DNA of 64,000 nucleotides from an uncultured Gellertiella sp. (GTDB taxonomy: Bacteria > Pseudomonadota > Alphaproteobacteria > Rhizobiales > Rhizobiaceae). The stretch covers positions 2,882,001 to 2,946,000 of the forward strand of contig NZ_OY735139.1 of NCBI RefSeq assembly GCF_963457605.1. Reading direction: 5' to 3'. Positions 35,203-44,570 of the stretch are shown here, piece after piece (within the stretch, counting starts at the first letter, position 1; every line of letters starts with the position of its first letter). Below the pieces are notes generated by a model. It did not search any database, was not told the origin of the DNA, and saw only the letters and a list, made by a program, of their open reading frames with translations. The translations under genes were made by a program, and so were the position numbers.

Positions 35203-36626
35203 TGGACACCGCTATCGCCGCACCGCTCCTCACCGTCGATCCCAAGGTTCAGGCAAAACAGGGCGGCAAGGCTGACAAGGCGGATGCTGCGGGAAAGCGG
35301 GCAGCCTTTCAGGACGCGTTGAGCCTCCAGACCCCGACAAAGGGGCAATCCCGCAAGCAGACCCATGCGCATCCCGGCGAGGCCGGGGCCGATCCGCTGG
35401 AGGGTGTCATGCCCGCCGATTCCGGGACAAAGCCGGACCATCCGCTGCCCCGTGTTCAAAAAGGTCTGCCGCTGTTTTCCGCCCCGCAAGGGGCAAAGGT
35501 TCCGGCCCTGTCCGAACTCGCCAAGGCGGTCGCCAATCAGGCCGGGGAAGGGCTGCGCCATCCGGGTCCGGCCGGTGCCCGGCATATGTCGGCGGCCAGG
35601 ACCCCCGATCCCGCAGAGGCCGTAGACATCGCCACAGACCCGGCCGATGGGGACGCGTCCGAAACCAGTGTCCCGGGGTCCCTCAAGCCGCCTCATGGTG
35701 GCCCGGTCCGGCCCGGCAAGGCCCATGCTGCCCGGTCAGGTGCCGAAGAGGAGCCTGCACCGGGCGCAGACAGGGATGCGCCCGCCAAGGACGCCCTGAC
35801 GCTGCTGGTGGACGCGGGAGCCGTCCATCCTGGCATTGCCGCGCCCAGCGCCCGCCCGGATGCAGAGGCAGGCCAGGGCAAGGCGCCGGATGGCGGTCAG
35901 CCGGAAGGCGGACCGTCGCACAGCTACCGTGTCTCGCGGGCGGATGGAAAGGGCGGGGTGCTTGACATTCCGGGGGCGGTTCAGGAGGACAAATCCAGAT
36001 TGTCTGCCCCGGCCAACGTCGTCACGGTGCTGGATCAGCGCCGCTATCTGGCCCCGGCCCAGGACAGCAACACGCTTTCGGTGATCCATTCGATCTCTGC
36101 CGATCCGGAATGGGCAAGCGCCATGCAGCCCGGCTCGGCACTGGCCAACGAGGCCTCGCAGGCGGGGGGCGGCAAGGTGGTCAACACCCTGAAAATCCAG
36201 ATGCATCCGATCGATCTCGGTCTGGTGACCGCGACCATGCGGCTTGCTGGCGACCAGCTGACCGTGGATCTGAAGGTGGAAACCGGTGCAGCCTATCGCC
36301 AGCTCAAGGAAGACCAGAGCCGGATCATCGACGCGCTGAAATCACAGGGCTTTAACGTTGATCAGGTATCGGTCAGCATGGCTCCCGAACGGGCAGAAAC
36401 ACCAGGCGGCCAGACCGGCAGCCAGACGGGACAGCAGCCGGGCGGGCAGGGCGCAAGCTTTGCCCAGCAGCAGGAGGCGCGCAGTGGCGGCCAGGCAGGG
36501 CGCGGGCGCGGTGGACTGGAACAGGAAAGAGCAGGCAATGGCACGGTCAGCACGGATGCGATCAGGACTGAAGGCAACGGTGCTGGCAGCGGCGGGGCTT
36601 CTCGCTCTGGGTCTGTCTACCTCTGA
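35199..36626 (+). CDS. fliK: Hook-length control protein FliK (formerly MotD in rhizobia)
   Basis: The 475-residue protein has a long, disordered Gly/Ala/Pro-rich N-terminal ruler part. The conserved FliK C-terminal domain follows at about 325-400 (VVNTLKIQMHPIDLGLVTATMRLAGDQLTVDLKVETGAAYRQLKEDQSRIIDALKSQGFNVDQVSVSMA), with a Gly/Gln-rich tail. It measures the hook and triggers the FlhB specificity switch. S. meliloti motD was later shown to be fliK. The last 89 bp overlap the next gene in another frame. Confidence 0.94.
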   Translation: MMDTAIAAPLLTVDPKVQAKQGGKADKADAAGKRAAFQDALSLQTPTKGQSRKQTHAHPGEAGADPLEGVMPADSGTKPDHPLPRVQKGLPLFSAPQGAKVPALSELAKAVANQAGEGLRHPGPAGARHMSAARTPDPAEAVDIATDPADGDASETSVPGSLKPPHGGPVRPGKAHAARSGAEEEPAPGADRDAPAKDALTLLVDAGAVHPGIAAPSARPDAEAGQGKAPDGGQPEGGPSHSYRVSRADGKGGVLDIPGAVQEDKSRLSAPANVVTVLDQRRYLAPAQDSNTLSVIHSISADPEWASAMQPGSALANEASQAGGGKVVNTLKIQMHPIDLGLVTATMRLAGDQLTVDLKVETGAAYRQLKEDQSRIIDALKSQGFNVDQVSVSMAPERAETPGGQTGSQTGQQPGGQGASFAQQQEARSGGQAGRGRGGLEQERAGNGTVSTDAIRTEGNGAGSGGASRSGSVYL

Positions 36627-37128
36627 CGCGGCGGGTTCCGATGGGGCCTGCGAACAGGAAATCCAGTCGGCGGCGGCAAAATATGGGGTGCCCGAAGGCA
36701 TTCTCTATTCTGTCGGCCTGACCGAAACCGGACGCAAGGGGTCGCTTCACCCCTATGCGCTGAACGTCGAGGGCAAGGTTCTCTATCCCCGTTCCGAGCG
36801 TGAGGCACTGGTTGCCTTCGACCGGGCCGAACAGGGGGGCGCGAAACTGATCGATCTTGGTTGCATGCAGATAAACCATTTCTATCACGGAGAGCATTTT
36901 GCCTCGGTGCAGGCAATGCTGGAGCCGCGCCTCAATGTCGAATATGCGGCCCGCTTCCTCAAGAATCTGCACGACCGGCACGAGACCTGGACCATGGCCG
37001 TTGCCCGTTATCACGCCGGACCGAACAATGATCCCGCGCAGAAGGAATATGTGTGCCGGGTGATCGCCAATCTTGTCGCCACGGGCTACGGCAACTGGAC
37101 ATCCAATGCGACGCAGTTCTGTCGCTAA
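36538..37128 (+). CDS. Exported lytic transglycosylase
   Basis: The 196-residue protein has a signal peptide (LKATVLAAAGLLALGLSTSDAAG) and a soluble lytic transglycosylase fold. The catalytic Glu is near residue 63 (YSVGLTETG), with YALNVEGKVLYP, LGCMQINHFYH and VARYHAGP around it. It probably opens peptidoglycan for the rod, a job done in enterobacteria by the C-terminal half of FlgJ; the FlgJ here (49007) lacks that half. The start is fixed by GGAAAGAG upstream of 36538. It overlaps fliK by 89 bp. Confidence 0.9.
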   Translation: MARSARMRSGLKATVLAAAGLLALGLSTSDAAGSDGACEQEIQSAAAKYGVPEGILYSVGLTETGRKGSLHPYALNVEGKVLYPRSEREALVAFDRAEQGGAKLIDLGCMQINHFYHGEHFASVQAMLEPRLNVEYAARFLKNLHDRHETWTMAVARYHAGPNNDPAQKEYVCRVIANLVATGYGNWTSNATQFCR

Positions 37129-37409
37129 TATTCATCAAAAGTTGTATTTTAACCTTGCGCGAAACATGCGCCTTAATCTAGCCCGATTGTGGAGGCATTT
37201 CGTTTGGCAAGCGAACCCTCGTAATCTATTAACTTTTCCACCGGTAATTAGTGGCTTATGGTTAACGTAGCCACTACATATAGCCCAAATCATCACGCAA
37301 AAGTTAATCAACTGTTAATTCCTGTGATTAACTTCATCCAGTTGTTCAAGAATCCCCCGATTCGTACCTCTAAGTCATCGAGGCACCACACTGATTCGGA
37401 GGCGGACGA
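37129..37409. promoter_or_regulatory. rem: Promoter region of rem
   Basis: This 281-bp AT-rich gap lies before rem. Repeated GTTAA/TTAAC words occur at 37240-37330. CACGCAAAAGTTAATC at 37294-37309 is a weak relative of the candidate Rem box, which would imply autoregulation. In S. meliloti rem is activated by VisNR, so a VisNR site is expected here. I cannot point to it. Confidence 0.4.
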
Positions 37410-38081
37410 ATGATCGTAGTGGTTGATGAGCGTGAGCTCGTGAAAGACGGCTATACATCCCTTTTTGGGCGCGAGGGTATTCCCTCTACAGGATTCGATC
37501 CCCGGGAGTTCGGGGAATGGGTCAACACTGCGGCCGATGGTGACATCGCGGCCGTGGAGGCATTTCTGATTGGTCAGGGCGAGCGCATGTTCGATCTTCC
37601 CCGGGCGATCCGGGACCGGACGATGGCACCTGTCATCGCCGTATCGGACCAGCATTCCCTGGAGCAGACGCTTGCCCTCTTCGACAGCGGAGTCGATGAT
37701 GTGGTACGCAAGCCGGTGCATCCCCGGGAGATCATGGCCAGGGCAGCGGCTATCCGCCGTCGCCTGAAGTCGATCACCAATTTTGTCGATATCGGCCCGA
37801 TCCGGATCTTCTCCGATGGCCGCGATCCCGAAATCAATGGCGATGTCTTCCCCTTGCCGCGCCGCGAGCGCCGCATTCTGGAATATCTGGTCGCCAACCG
37901 CGGCCGTCGCGTGTCGAAGACCCAGATCTTCAACGCGATCTACGGCATCTTCGACGACGAGGTCGAGGAAAACGTGGTGGAAAGCCATATCAGCAAGCTG
38001 CGCAAGAAGCTGCGCAAGAAGCTCGGCTTCGATCCGGTCGACAGCAAGCGCTTCCTTGGCTACTGCATCGACTGGAACTGA
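37410..38081 (+). CDS. rem: Flagellar class II regulator Rem (FtcR), OmpR-type
   Basis: The 223-residue protein is an atypical receiver domain plus a C-terminal winged helix ([58 protein letters not shown]...RFLGYCIDW). The receiver keeps the acidic pair (D6,E7), a Ser near 79 and the Lys near 101. No Asp stands at the expected phosphorylation strand (AAVEAFLIG, Glu near 50). Rem of S. meliloti and FtcR of Brucella activate basal body, hook and motor genes downstream of VisNR. No histidine kinase is adjacent. Confidence 0.94.
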   Translation: MIVVVDERELVKDGYTSLFGREGIPSTGFDPREFGEWVNTAADGDIAAVEAFLIGQGERMFDLPRAIRDRTMAPVIAVSDQHSLEQTLALFDSGVDDVVRKPVHPREIMARAAAIRRRLKSITNFVDIGPIRIFSDGRDPEINGDVFPLPRRERRILEYLVANRGRRVSKTQIFNAIYGIFDDEVEENVVESHISKLRKKLRKKLGFDPVDSKRFLGYCIDWN

Positions 38082-38110
38082 CAGACAAGAGCCTGCCGGA
38101 TACAAGACCA

Positions 38111-38144
38111 ACGCCGTGCTTCCTGATCGAAGCGCGGCGTTTTT
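38111..38144 (+). terminator. Rho-independent terminator after rem
   Basis: ACGCCGTGCTTC-ctgatc-GAAGCGCGGCGT forms a 12-bp stem with one U:G pair, followed by TTTTT. Confidence 0.9.
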
Positions 38145-38235
38145 GCGTTTGCCGGCAATCGCCAGCCCGTATCGTCTGCTCTTTGGTGCCGGCCTTCCGG
38201 TCGCGGTCGGGCTGGACCATGGGGAAGGGGACAGC

Positions 38236-38250
38236 CTCGCGCAAGCTTAA
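38236..38250 (+). promoter_or_regulatory. Candidate Rem box before flgE1
   Basis: CTCGCGCAAGCTTAA is the same 13-base core as before flhA. It lies about 42 bp upstream of the flgE1 start, close enough to overlap the promoter or leader. Confidence 0.42.
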
Positions 38251-38290
38251 TATCATATATCTCTAAATTATATAAAAAGGAGATAATGAT

Positions 38291-39586
38291 ATGAGCCTGT
38301 ATGGGACAATGAATACTGCGGTCAGCGGCATGAATGCACAGTCCAACCGGTTGAGCGTGGTCGGTGAAAACATCGCCAATGCCGACACGACGGGCTACAA
38401 GCGGGCGTCCGTGGAATTCTCGTCGCTGATTTTGCCTTCAACGGCTGGAAACTACAGTTCAGGATCCGTGAACGCGGTTTCCCGCCATGAAGTCTCGGAG
38501 GAGGGCGGGCTTACCGACACGTCCAGCGCGGGCGACATCGCCATTCAGGGGCGGGGGTTCTTCATTGTCGAGGGATCGAACGGCGTGCCCTGCCTGACAC
38601 GTGCGGGGTCCTTCCGGGTGGATGACAGCGGTGATCTCGTCAATGCCGGCGGCTTTGCGCTGATGGGCCAAAGCCTGCCCGGCGGGCTGTCGACACAGAT
38701 CAACGGCCTGACCGGCCTTGTGCGCGTCAACCTGGCGAATGGCGGTCCCCAGGCTTCTCCCACCAGGAATATCAATCTGGCGGTCAATCTCGATGCCCGC
38801 AAGCCGGTGGTTCCTGCAGCGCAATTGCCAGGCACCAATGCGGCCAATGCCCAGTATACGACAAAAACCTCCGTCACCGCCTATGACAATCTCGGGCGTG
38901 CGGTGATTTACGATATCTATTACACCAAGAAGGCCGATGCCGCCGCCGGTCCTCCGGCCACCCAGGCGCAATGGGATGTCGCGGTCTATCGCAAGGACCA
39001 GGCTGATCCCGGCATGACATTTCCCTATACGGGCTCCCCGCTGGTCCAGAGCACGGCGACCGTCAGTTTCGATTCAAATACCGGAAAGATTACCGCCTCG
39101 CCCAACAGCCTGACAATAACCGACAACAAGGCGGTTCCCTCGCAGACAATCGCACTCAACCTTGCCGGATCGTCGCAGATCGGGACCGACTATTCCGTGG
39201 TCGGCCAGAAGGTGGACGGCAATGCCGCCGCCCAGATCGATCACGCCAGTGTCGACACGGATGGTACTGTCTACGCTGTCTATACGGATGGAACCCGCGC
39301 CGCCCGGTTTCGCATCCCGCTTGCCGATGTCACCAGTCCGGACAATCTCGAACCGGAAGCAGGCAATGTCTACAGCCAAAGCGCCCGGTCCGGCAATTTC
39401 ATCACCGGCTTTCCAGGCGAAGGTTCGTTTGGCAAGACCCTGTCGGGAAAGCTTGAAAAATCCAATGTCGACATGGCTACCGAGCTGACGGTCATGATCC
39501 AGGCGCAGCGCAGCTACACCGCCAATTCCAAAGTGTTCCAAACCGGTGCGGATCTCATGGATATCCTCGTCAACCTGAAGAGATGA
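38291..39586 (+). CDS. flgE: Flagellar hook protein FlgE, first copy
   Basis: The 431-residue hook subunit begins MSLYGTMNTAVSGMNAQSNRLSVVGENIANADTTGYKRASVEFSSL. It ends EKSNVDMATELTVMIQAQRSYTANSKVFQTGADLMDILVNLKR. The ribosome site AAGGAGATA lies 38277-38285. Its GAGATA is the exact complement of TATCTC 17 nt upstream, so it may be masked. A second flgE of exactly the same length follows. The variable middle is clearly diverged between the copies. Copy 1 has one Cys (NGVPCLTRAG) that copy 2 lacks. Confidence 0.95.
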   Translation: MSLYGTMNTAVSGMNAQSNRLSVVGENIANADTTGYKRASVEFSSLILPSTAGNYSSGSVNAVSRHEVSEEGGLTDTSSAGDIAIQGRGFFIVEGSNGVPCLTRAGSFRVDDSGDLVNAGGFALMGQSLPGGLSTQINGLTGLVRVNLANGGPQASPTRNINLAVNLDARKPVVPAAQLPGTNAANAQYTTKTSVTAYDNLGRAVIYDIYYTKKADAAAGPPATQAQWDVAVYRKDQADPGMTFPYTGSPLVQSTATVSFDSNTGKITASPNSLTITDNKAVPSQTIALNLAGSSQIGTDYSVVGQKVDGNAAAQIDHASVDTDGTVYAVYTDGTRAARFRIPLADVTSPDNLEPEAGNVYSQSARSGNFITGFPGEGSFGKTLSGKLEKSNVDMATELTVMIQAQRSYTANSKVFQTGADLMDILVNLKR

Positions 39587-39901
39587 TTCACGCTGAATTC
39601 AATCCGTCGAGCGGTTTCAACCGAATAGTGGCCTAATGGCCCGACTTCTGACATGAGGTTTGAAGAGATGTGCAAGGCGCAAACATCGAGCGGAAAAGGC
39701 AGGGCCGAACCGTTAACAGGTTCCACTGTCACGGCTTTTCACCCAGACCTGCCCTCTTGTTCCAGCGGCCTGGCCAAGGGCATGTCTGTGTATCGCATAT
39801 ATCTGAATGGTAATATTAGATTTAAATTACAGTTGTACCATACAGCTTCACGCAAGGCCCGTCCCCTAGTCTCGCCTCCATTAGGAAAGCGAGGAATTGA
39901 T
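39587..39901. other. Gap between the two hook genes
   Basis: This 315-bp gap holds no gene. The hook-like frame stays open upstream of 39902 to 39653, but that part has no similarity to FlgE. An AT-rich patch (39790-39840) is probably promoter sequence. TTCACGCAAGGCC (39847-39859) weakly resembles the Rem box. CTCGC (39871-39875) can pair with GCGAG (39889-39893) at the ribosome site. Because the gap has its own promoter-like features, copy 2 may be regulated independently of copy 1. Confidence 0.5.
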
Positions 39902-41197
39902 ATGAGCCTCTTTGGTACCATGAAAACGGCCGTGTCAGGCATGAATGCCCAGTCGAACAAACTTGGCACGGTCGGCGACAACATCGCCAATGCCGATACC
40001 ACGGCCTACAAGAAGGCCTCGGTGCAATTCTCGTCGCTGGTCCTGCCCTCCACGGCAGGCACCTATACATCCGGCGGCATCAATTCGAACGTGCGCTATA
40101 ACGTGTCCGAGCCCGGCCCGCTGAAATTTACATCCTCGTCGACTGATCTGGCGATCAACGGCGATGGCTTTTTCGTGGTCAAGAACCCGCAGGGCACGCC
40201 GTTCCTCACCCGGGCCGGTTCCTTTGTTCCCGACGACCAGGGCAATCTCGTCAATGCCGGCGGCTATGCGCTTCTCGGCTATTCCTTCGGCAGCGGTGCA
40301 CCGGCAGCGGTGGTCAACGGCTTTGACGGGTTGGAGCCGGTCAATCTGTCGGTCAACTCGCTGACCGCCAAGGCATCGAAATTCGGCAGCTTCTCGGCCA
40401 ACCTCGATGCCCGCAAGCCGGTCGTCGCCGCCGCCAACCTGCCGAGCGCCAATGCCGCGACTGCCGACTATTCGCACAAGAGCTCGCTGGTCGCCTATGA
40501 CGCGGTCGGCAAGGAAGTGCTCTATGACTTCTACTATACGAAAGTGTCCGACCCCGTGGCAGGTCCCCCGGTCGTCGGCGCGAAATGGGACATTTCGGTC
40601 TACCGCAAGGACCAGGCCAATCCGGCGACCGGCTTTCCCTATGCCAGCGCTCCGGCGGGCAACCATGTGACCATCGAGTTCGACCCCGCCACCGGCAAGA
40701 TCAAGGGTCCGACGACAAGCATGAGCTTCACGGACAACCTGAACACGCCGAGCCAGCCGATGACCATCGACTTCTCCGGCATGACGCAGCTTGCCTATGA
40801 CTTCACGTCCAACAAGGCGACCGTCGACGGCAACAAGGCGGCATCCGTCAAGAGCGTCAGCATCGACAAGGATGGCACGGTCTATGCGGTCTATGACGAC
40901 GGCTCCCGTGATCCGCGCTTCCGCATTGCTCTGGCCACCGTGCAGAGCCCCGACAACCTGACCCTGTCCAATGGCAACGTCTACAGCCAGAGCGCCGATT
41001 CCGGCGTGGTCAGGACGGGATTTCCCGGCGAGGGCAATTTCGGCCAGACCATCTCCGGCGCGCTGGAAGATTCCAACGTCGACATGGCTTCGGAGCTGAC
41101 TGAAATGATCCAGTCGCAGCGCAGTTATACGGCAAATTCCAAGGTCTTTCAGACCGGCGCGGACCTGATGGACGTGCTGATCAACCTGAAGAGATAA
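39902..41197 (+). CDS. flgE: Flagellar hook protein FlgE, second copy
   Basis: The 431-residue hook subunit begins MSLFGTMKTAVSGMNAQSNKLGTVGDNIANADTTAYKKASVQFSSL. It ends EDSNVDMASELTEMIQSQRSYTANSKVFQTGADLMDVLINLKR. The ends are almost the same as copy 1; the centre (residues 140-330) has diverged strongly. It is followed by flgK after 22 bp, so this copy is the one linked to flgK-flgL-flaF-flbT. It has GCGAGGA as ribosome site. Confidence 0.95.
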   Translation: MSLFGTMKTAVSGMNAQSNKLGTVGDNIANADTTAYKKASVQFSSLVLPSTAGTYTSGGINSNVRYNVSEPGPLKFTSSSTDLAINGDGFFVVKNPQGTPFLTRAGSFVPDDQGNLVNAGGYALLGYSFGSGAPAAVVNGFDGLEPVNLSVNSLTAKASKFGSFSANLDARKPVVAAANLPSANAATADYSHKSSLVAYDAVGKEVLYDFYYTKVSDPVAGPPVVGAKWDISVYRKDQANPATGFPYASAPAGNHVTIEFDPATGKIKGPTTSMSFTDNLNTPSQPMTIDFSGMTQLAYDFTSNKATVDGNKAASVKSVSIDKDGTVYAVYDDGSRDPRFRIALATVQSPDNLTLSNGNVYSQSADSGVVRTGFPGEGNFGQTISGALEDSNVDMASELTEMIQSQRSYTANSKVFQTGADLMDVLINLKR

Positions 41198-41219
41198 GTA
41201 GTCTAAAAGGGTAAGCCCA

Positions 41220-42677
41220 ATGTCGCTCTCCACCGCGTTTAATACGGCACAAGCCATCTTCAGCAATACGGCGACCCAGTCTTCCGTGGTGTCGAAGAAC
41301 ATTGCCAACAAGGACAATGCAAATTACGCGCGGCGGGCAGCGGTTCTCTCCACGACCCAGTATGGTGCCGAGGTCATCACCACCGAACGGGCCCAGGATC
41401 AGGCATTGCTGCGCCAGACCCTGACCAGCATGTCCCAGTTCAACGGCCAGCAGCAGTTGACCACCGGACTGAAGGCGCTGAGTGACATATTCGGCGGCAA
41501 TGATCACGCGCTTGCCCCGTCCACCTTCATGCTGAACCTGCAAAACAGCCTGAGCGACTATGCCGCCAAGCCCGCCGACCGGACACTCGCGGCGGCGGTG
41601 GTCAACAATGCCCAGGATGTGGCGAATTCGCTCAACAATGCCACCGCCCAGGTCCAGCAGGTCAGGACCGATGCCGACAAGTCCATCGAGGAGGATGTCA
41701 ACAAGCTGAATGACCTCCTGAAGCAGTTTCAGGTGGCCAATGACGCCGCCTCTTCCGCGACCTCGGCGGGACTGGACCCCAACGATGCGATGGATGTGCG
41801 GGAAACCCTGCTGAAGAAGATTTCCGAGATTGTCGGTGTCACCACGCTGCGGCGCGAACCCAATGATCTCGTCCTCTATACCAACGAAGGCACGACGCTT
41901 TTTGAAAGCTCGGCGCGCACCGTCACCTTCAGCCGCACCTTTGCCTTTGATGCGACGACGACAGGCTCGTCGATCAAGATTGACGGTGTGCCGGTATCGC
42001 CGGGATCGGGCGGCAACTCCTCCGCGCAAGGGTCGCTTGCGGGCCTCCTGCAGCTGCGCGATCAGGCTGCCCCGCTGCTGCAGACGCATCTCGATGAAAT
42101 CTCGCGTGGTCTGATCAGCGTTTTCTCCGAAAGTGACAGTGGCGCGCCGCCGACGGTCAAGCCCGGCCTGTTCACCTGGACGGCAGGAAACGTGCCGCTG
42201 GCAGGCACGGTGGTGCCGGGGATCTCGTCACGGATTTCCGTCAATGCGGCGGTCATCCCGTCGCTGGGCGGTGATCCGACCAAGATCCGCGACGGCTCGA
42301 TCAACGGCCCCGCCTTCAACAAGAATACCGCCAACAGTGGCAGCTATTCGGTGCAGCTGAACAAGCTTGTCACCGGCATGGACAGCCCGATCCCCTTTGA
42401 TCCCGCCAGCCAGCTCGGCAGTTCGACGGGTCTGATGAGCTTTGCCACCAAGTCGATCGGCTGGCTGGAAGATCTCAGAAGCTCTGCCACCACGGCCACC
42501 GACACCAAGGATGCGATGCTCAACCGTTCGACGGAAGCCTATTCCAACTCCACCGGTGTCAACCTTGATGAAGAATTGTCGCTCTTGCTCGACATCGAAC
42601 ACTCCTATTCGGCCTCGAGCAAGCTTCTCAATACATTAGATGAGATGATCAAATCTCTCTTAAGCGTCGCGGGCTAA
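41220..42677 (+). CDS. flgK: Hook-filament junction protein 1, FlgK
   Basis: The 485-residue junction protein has the N-terminal motif LSTAFNTAQAIFSNTATQSSVVSKNIANKDNANYARRAAVLSTT. Its C-terminus is GVNLDEELSLLLDIEHSYSASSKLLNTLDEMIKSLLSVAG. It lies between hook and filament. Ribosome site AAGGG upstream. It is followed by flgL after 3 bp. Confidence 0.95.
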   Translation: MSLSTAFNTAQAIFSNTATQSSVVSKNIANKDNANYARRAAVLSTTQYGAEVITTERAQDQALLRQTLTSMSQFNGQQQLTTGLKALSDIFGGNDHALAPSTFMLNLQNSLSDYAAKPADRTLAAAVVNNAQDVANSLNNATAQVQQVRTDADKSIEEDVNKLNDLLKQFQVANDAASSATSAGLDPNDAMDVRETLLKKISEIVGVTTLRREPNDLVLYTNEGTTLFESSARTVTFSRTFAFDATTTGSSIKIDGVPVSPGSGGNSSAQGSLAGLLQLRDQAAPLLQTHLDEISRGLISVFSESDSGAPPTVKPGLFTWTAGNVPLAGTVVPGISSRISVNAAVIPSLGGDPTKIRDGSINGPAFNKNTANSGSYSVQLNKLVTGMDSPIPFDPASQLGSSTGLMSFATKSIGWLEDLRSSATTATDTKDAMLNRSTEAYSNSTGVNLDEELSLLLDIEHSYSASSKLLNTLDEMIKSLLSVAG

Positions 42678-42680
42678 GTC

Positions 42681-43742
42681 ATGAAGACTTCAACAATCTC
42701 CAGCATCTCCATCCAGAATGCGCTGCGCCACACGGTCAGCTCGTCGCAAGGCCAGCTGATGAAGGCCGAGCGGGAATCGACCACCGGCAAATATGACGAT
42801 ATCGGCGTGGCGCTCGGGGCCAAGACCACACGCAGCCTGGATCTCAACGGCGAATTGCTGCGGCTGCAGAATCTGAAAGATACCAATTCCGTCGTGACCC
42901 AGCGCCTCAGCGCCTCGCAGGAGGCCCTGACCAACATGTCCCAGAATGGCCAGACCATTCTCAATGCCCTGGTGGCGCTGTCTGGCAATGTCGACCAGAC
43001 CAGCCTGACCACCTCGAAAAACACCATCACCAGCGCCTTCACGGCCTTTACCGGCGCGGCCAACACCTCGCTGAATGGTGAATACCTGTTTTCCGGCATC
43101 AATACCGACGTCAAGCCGCTGAACGATTACTTCGATCCGGCCGGCTCGCCTGCCAAGACCGCCTTCAACAGCGCATTGACAAGCTTTCTCGGTGCGCAGG
43201 TGCCACCCCTGGCCTCGGCGAGCAGCATGAGTGCTGCCCAGATGAGTGATTTCATCGATAACACCCTGACGCCGATGTATAGCGGGGCGAGCTGGAATAC
43301 CGACTGGTCGCAGGCGACCAACCAGAATGTCACCAGCCGCATCAACCGCAATGAGCTGGTGGAAACATCGGCCAATGCCAATTCGTCCGGCATCCGCAAC
43401 ATGGCGCTGGCGACTGTTATTTCGACCGAACTCCTCAGCCTCAACCTTGCCACTGACGTGCGCCAGGCGGCTGCCAGCAAGGCAACGGCTGCCGTCGGGC
43501 AGGCCATCTCCGGCCTTGATCAGGAGCGCGGCAAGCTGGGTCTCTCGGAGGCCCGGGTCAAGAATGCGAATGATTCGCTGGCCGCACAAAAGGATATCAT
43601 CACGACCCATTTGTCCGACCTTGAAGGTGTCGACGGTTTCGAAGCCTCGACCCGTGTCCAGAATCTCAAGGCTTTGGTGGAGGCGTCCTACTCCCTGACA
43701 GCCCGGATACAGCAATTGAGTCTCGTCAATTACCTCAAATGA
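42681..43742 (+). CDS. flgL: Hook-filament junction protein 3, FlgL
   Basis: The 353-residue flagellin-related junction protein begins MKTSTISSISIQNALRHTVSSSQGQLMKAERESTTGKYDDIGVALGAKTTRSLDLN. The C-terminal helix is ALVEASYSLTARIQQLSLVNYLK. FliD and FliS are absent from this window, as is usual for rhizobia, so FlgK/FlgL carry the junction. Confidence 0.94.
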   Translation: MKTSTISSISIQNALRHTVSSSQGQLMKAERESTTGKYDDIGVALGAKTTRSLDLNGELLRLQNLKDTNSVVTQRLSASQEALTNMSQNGQTILNALVALSGNVDQTSLTTSKNTITSAFTAFTGAANTSLNGEYLFSGINTDVKPLNDYFDPAGSPAKTAFNSALTSFLGAQVPPLASASSMSAAQMSDFIDNTLTPMYSGASWNTDWSQATNQNVTSRINRNELVETSANANSSGIRNMALATVISTELLSLNLATDVRQAAASKATAAVGQAISGLDQERGKLGLSEARVKNANDSLAAQKDIITTHLSDLEGVDGFEASTRVQNLKALVEASYSLTARIQQLSLVNYLK

Positions 43743-43776
43743 TCCGAGGAATAACGTGAACATGAAGGATGCATGA

Positions 43777-44124
43777 ATGTATCAGTTTTCATATGCCGAG
43801 ATCATGGAAGACGGCGTCGCCGACGCCAAGGATCGTGAGCGGCAAGTACTCGGCCGATCCATGGAACTGCTCGGCGTCGCCCGGGATGCCGGGGGCTATT
43901 CCCGGGAGGCGATCGACGCCCTGTTCTATACGCGGCGAATCTGGATCCGGTTCATCGAAGATCTGCAACAACCGGAAAACCAGCTCGACGTGGAGCTGAG
44001 AGCCAACCTTATCTCAATCGCCATCTGGATCTTGAAGGAATGTGACCGGATCAGACGCCGGGAATCCGAAAACTTCCAGGGCATCATCGACATAACAACC
44101 ATCATCAGGGATGGACTTAAATGA
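43777..44124 (+). CDS. flaF: Flagellin secretion/synthesis regulator FlaF
   Basis: The 115-residue helical protein begins [39 protein letters not shown] and carries the family motif [40 protein letters not shown]. In Caulobacter FlaF is needed for flagellin secretion; in Brucella FlaF and FlbT have opposite effects on flagellin. It overlaps flbT by 4 bp. Its position beside flbT, together with the shared flagellin leaders, points to post-transcriptional flagellin control. Confidence 0.94.
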   Translation: MYQFSYAEIMEDGVADAKDRERQVLGRSMELLGVARDAGGYSREAIDALFYTRRIWIRFIEDLQQPENQLDVELRANLISIAIWILKECDRIRRRESENFQGIIDITTIIRDGLK

Positions 44125-44570
44125 AAAGTACTCTGCGCATCTCTCTCAAATCCGGCGAACGCATCTTCATCAACGGCGCAGTGCTGCGCGTTGACCGCAA
44201 GGTGGCGCTCGAATTCCTGAATGACGTGACCTTCCTGCTGGAAAACCACGTGCTTCAGCCGGAAGACGCCACGACGCCTTTGCGCCAGCTCTATTTTATC
44301 GCGCAGATGATGCTCATCAACCCGGAAGGCGCCGAACAGTCGATGGCGATGTTCCGCAAGTCGGTGATCATGCTGCTGTCCTGTTTCAAGAACGAGGAAG
44401 TGCTGGCCGAACTGAAGCGGGTCGACGGGATGGTGACCTCCGGTCGTGCCTTCGACGCCCTGAAGGCCATTCGCGGCCTCTATGCCATTGAAGACCAGGT
44501 CCTCAACAGCCAGGAAATGAGCCCGGCGACCATCGAGGAAATCCGCAAGGAGATTGCGCCATGGCGGTAG
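44121..44570 (+). CDS. flbT: Flagellin mRNA regulator FlbT
   Basis: The 149-residue protein begins [44 protein letters not shown] and has the motif [27 protein letters not shown]. In Caulobacter FlbT acts on the 5' untranslated region of flagellin mRNA and shortens its half-life until the hook is complete. It is the natural candidate to read the seven conserved leaders at 20096-30477. It overlaps flgD by 10 bp. Confidence 0.95.
   Translation: MKSTLRISLKSGERIFINGAVLRVDRKVALEFLNDVTFLLENHVLQPEDATTPLRQLYFIAQMMLINPEGAEQSMAMFRKSVIMLLSCFKNEEVLAELKRVDGMVTSGRAFDALKAIRGLYAIEDQVLNSQEMSPATIEEIRKEIAPWR

Noticed and set aside
39935..41317. A 460-codon minus-strand ORF opposite flgE2
   Set aside because: flgE2 is fully supported by homology. 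The antisense translation has no recognisable domain.
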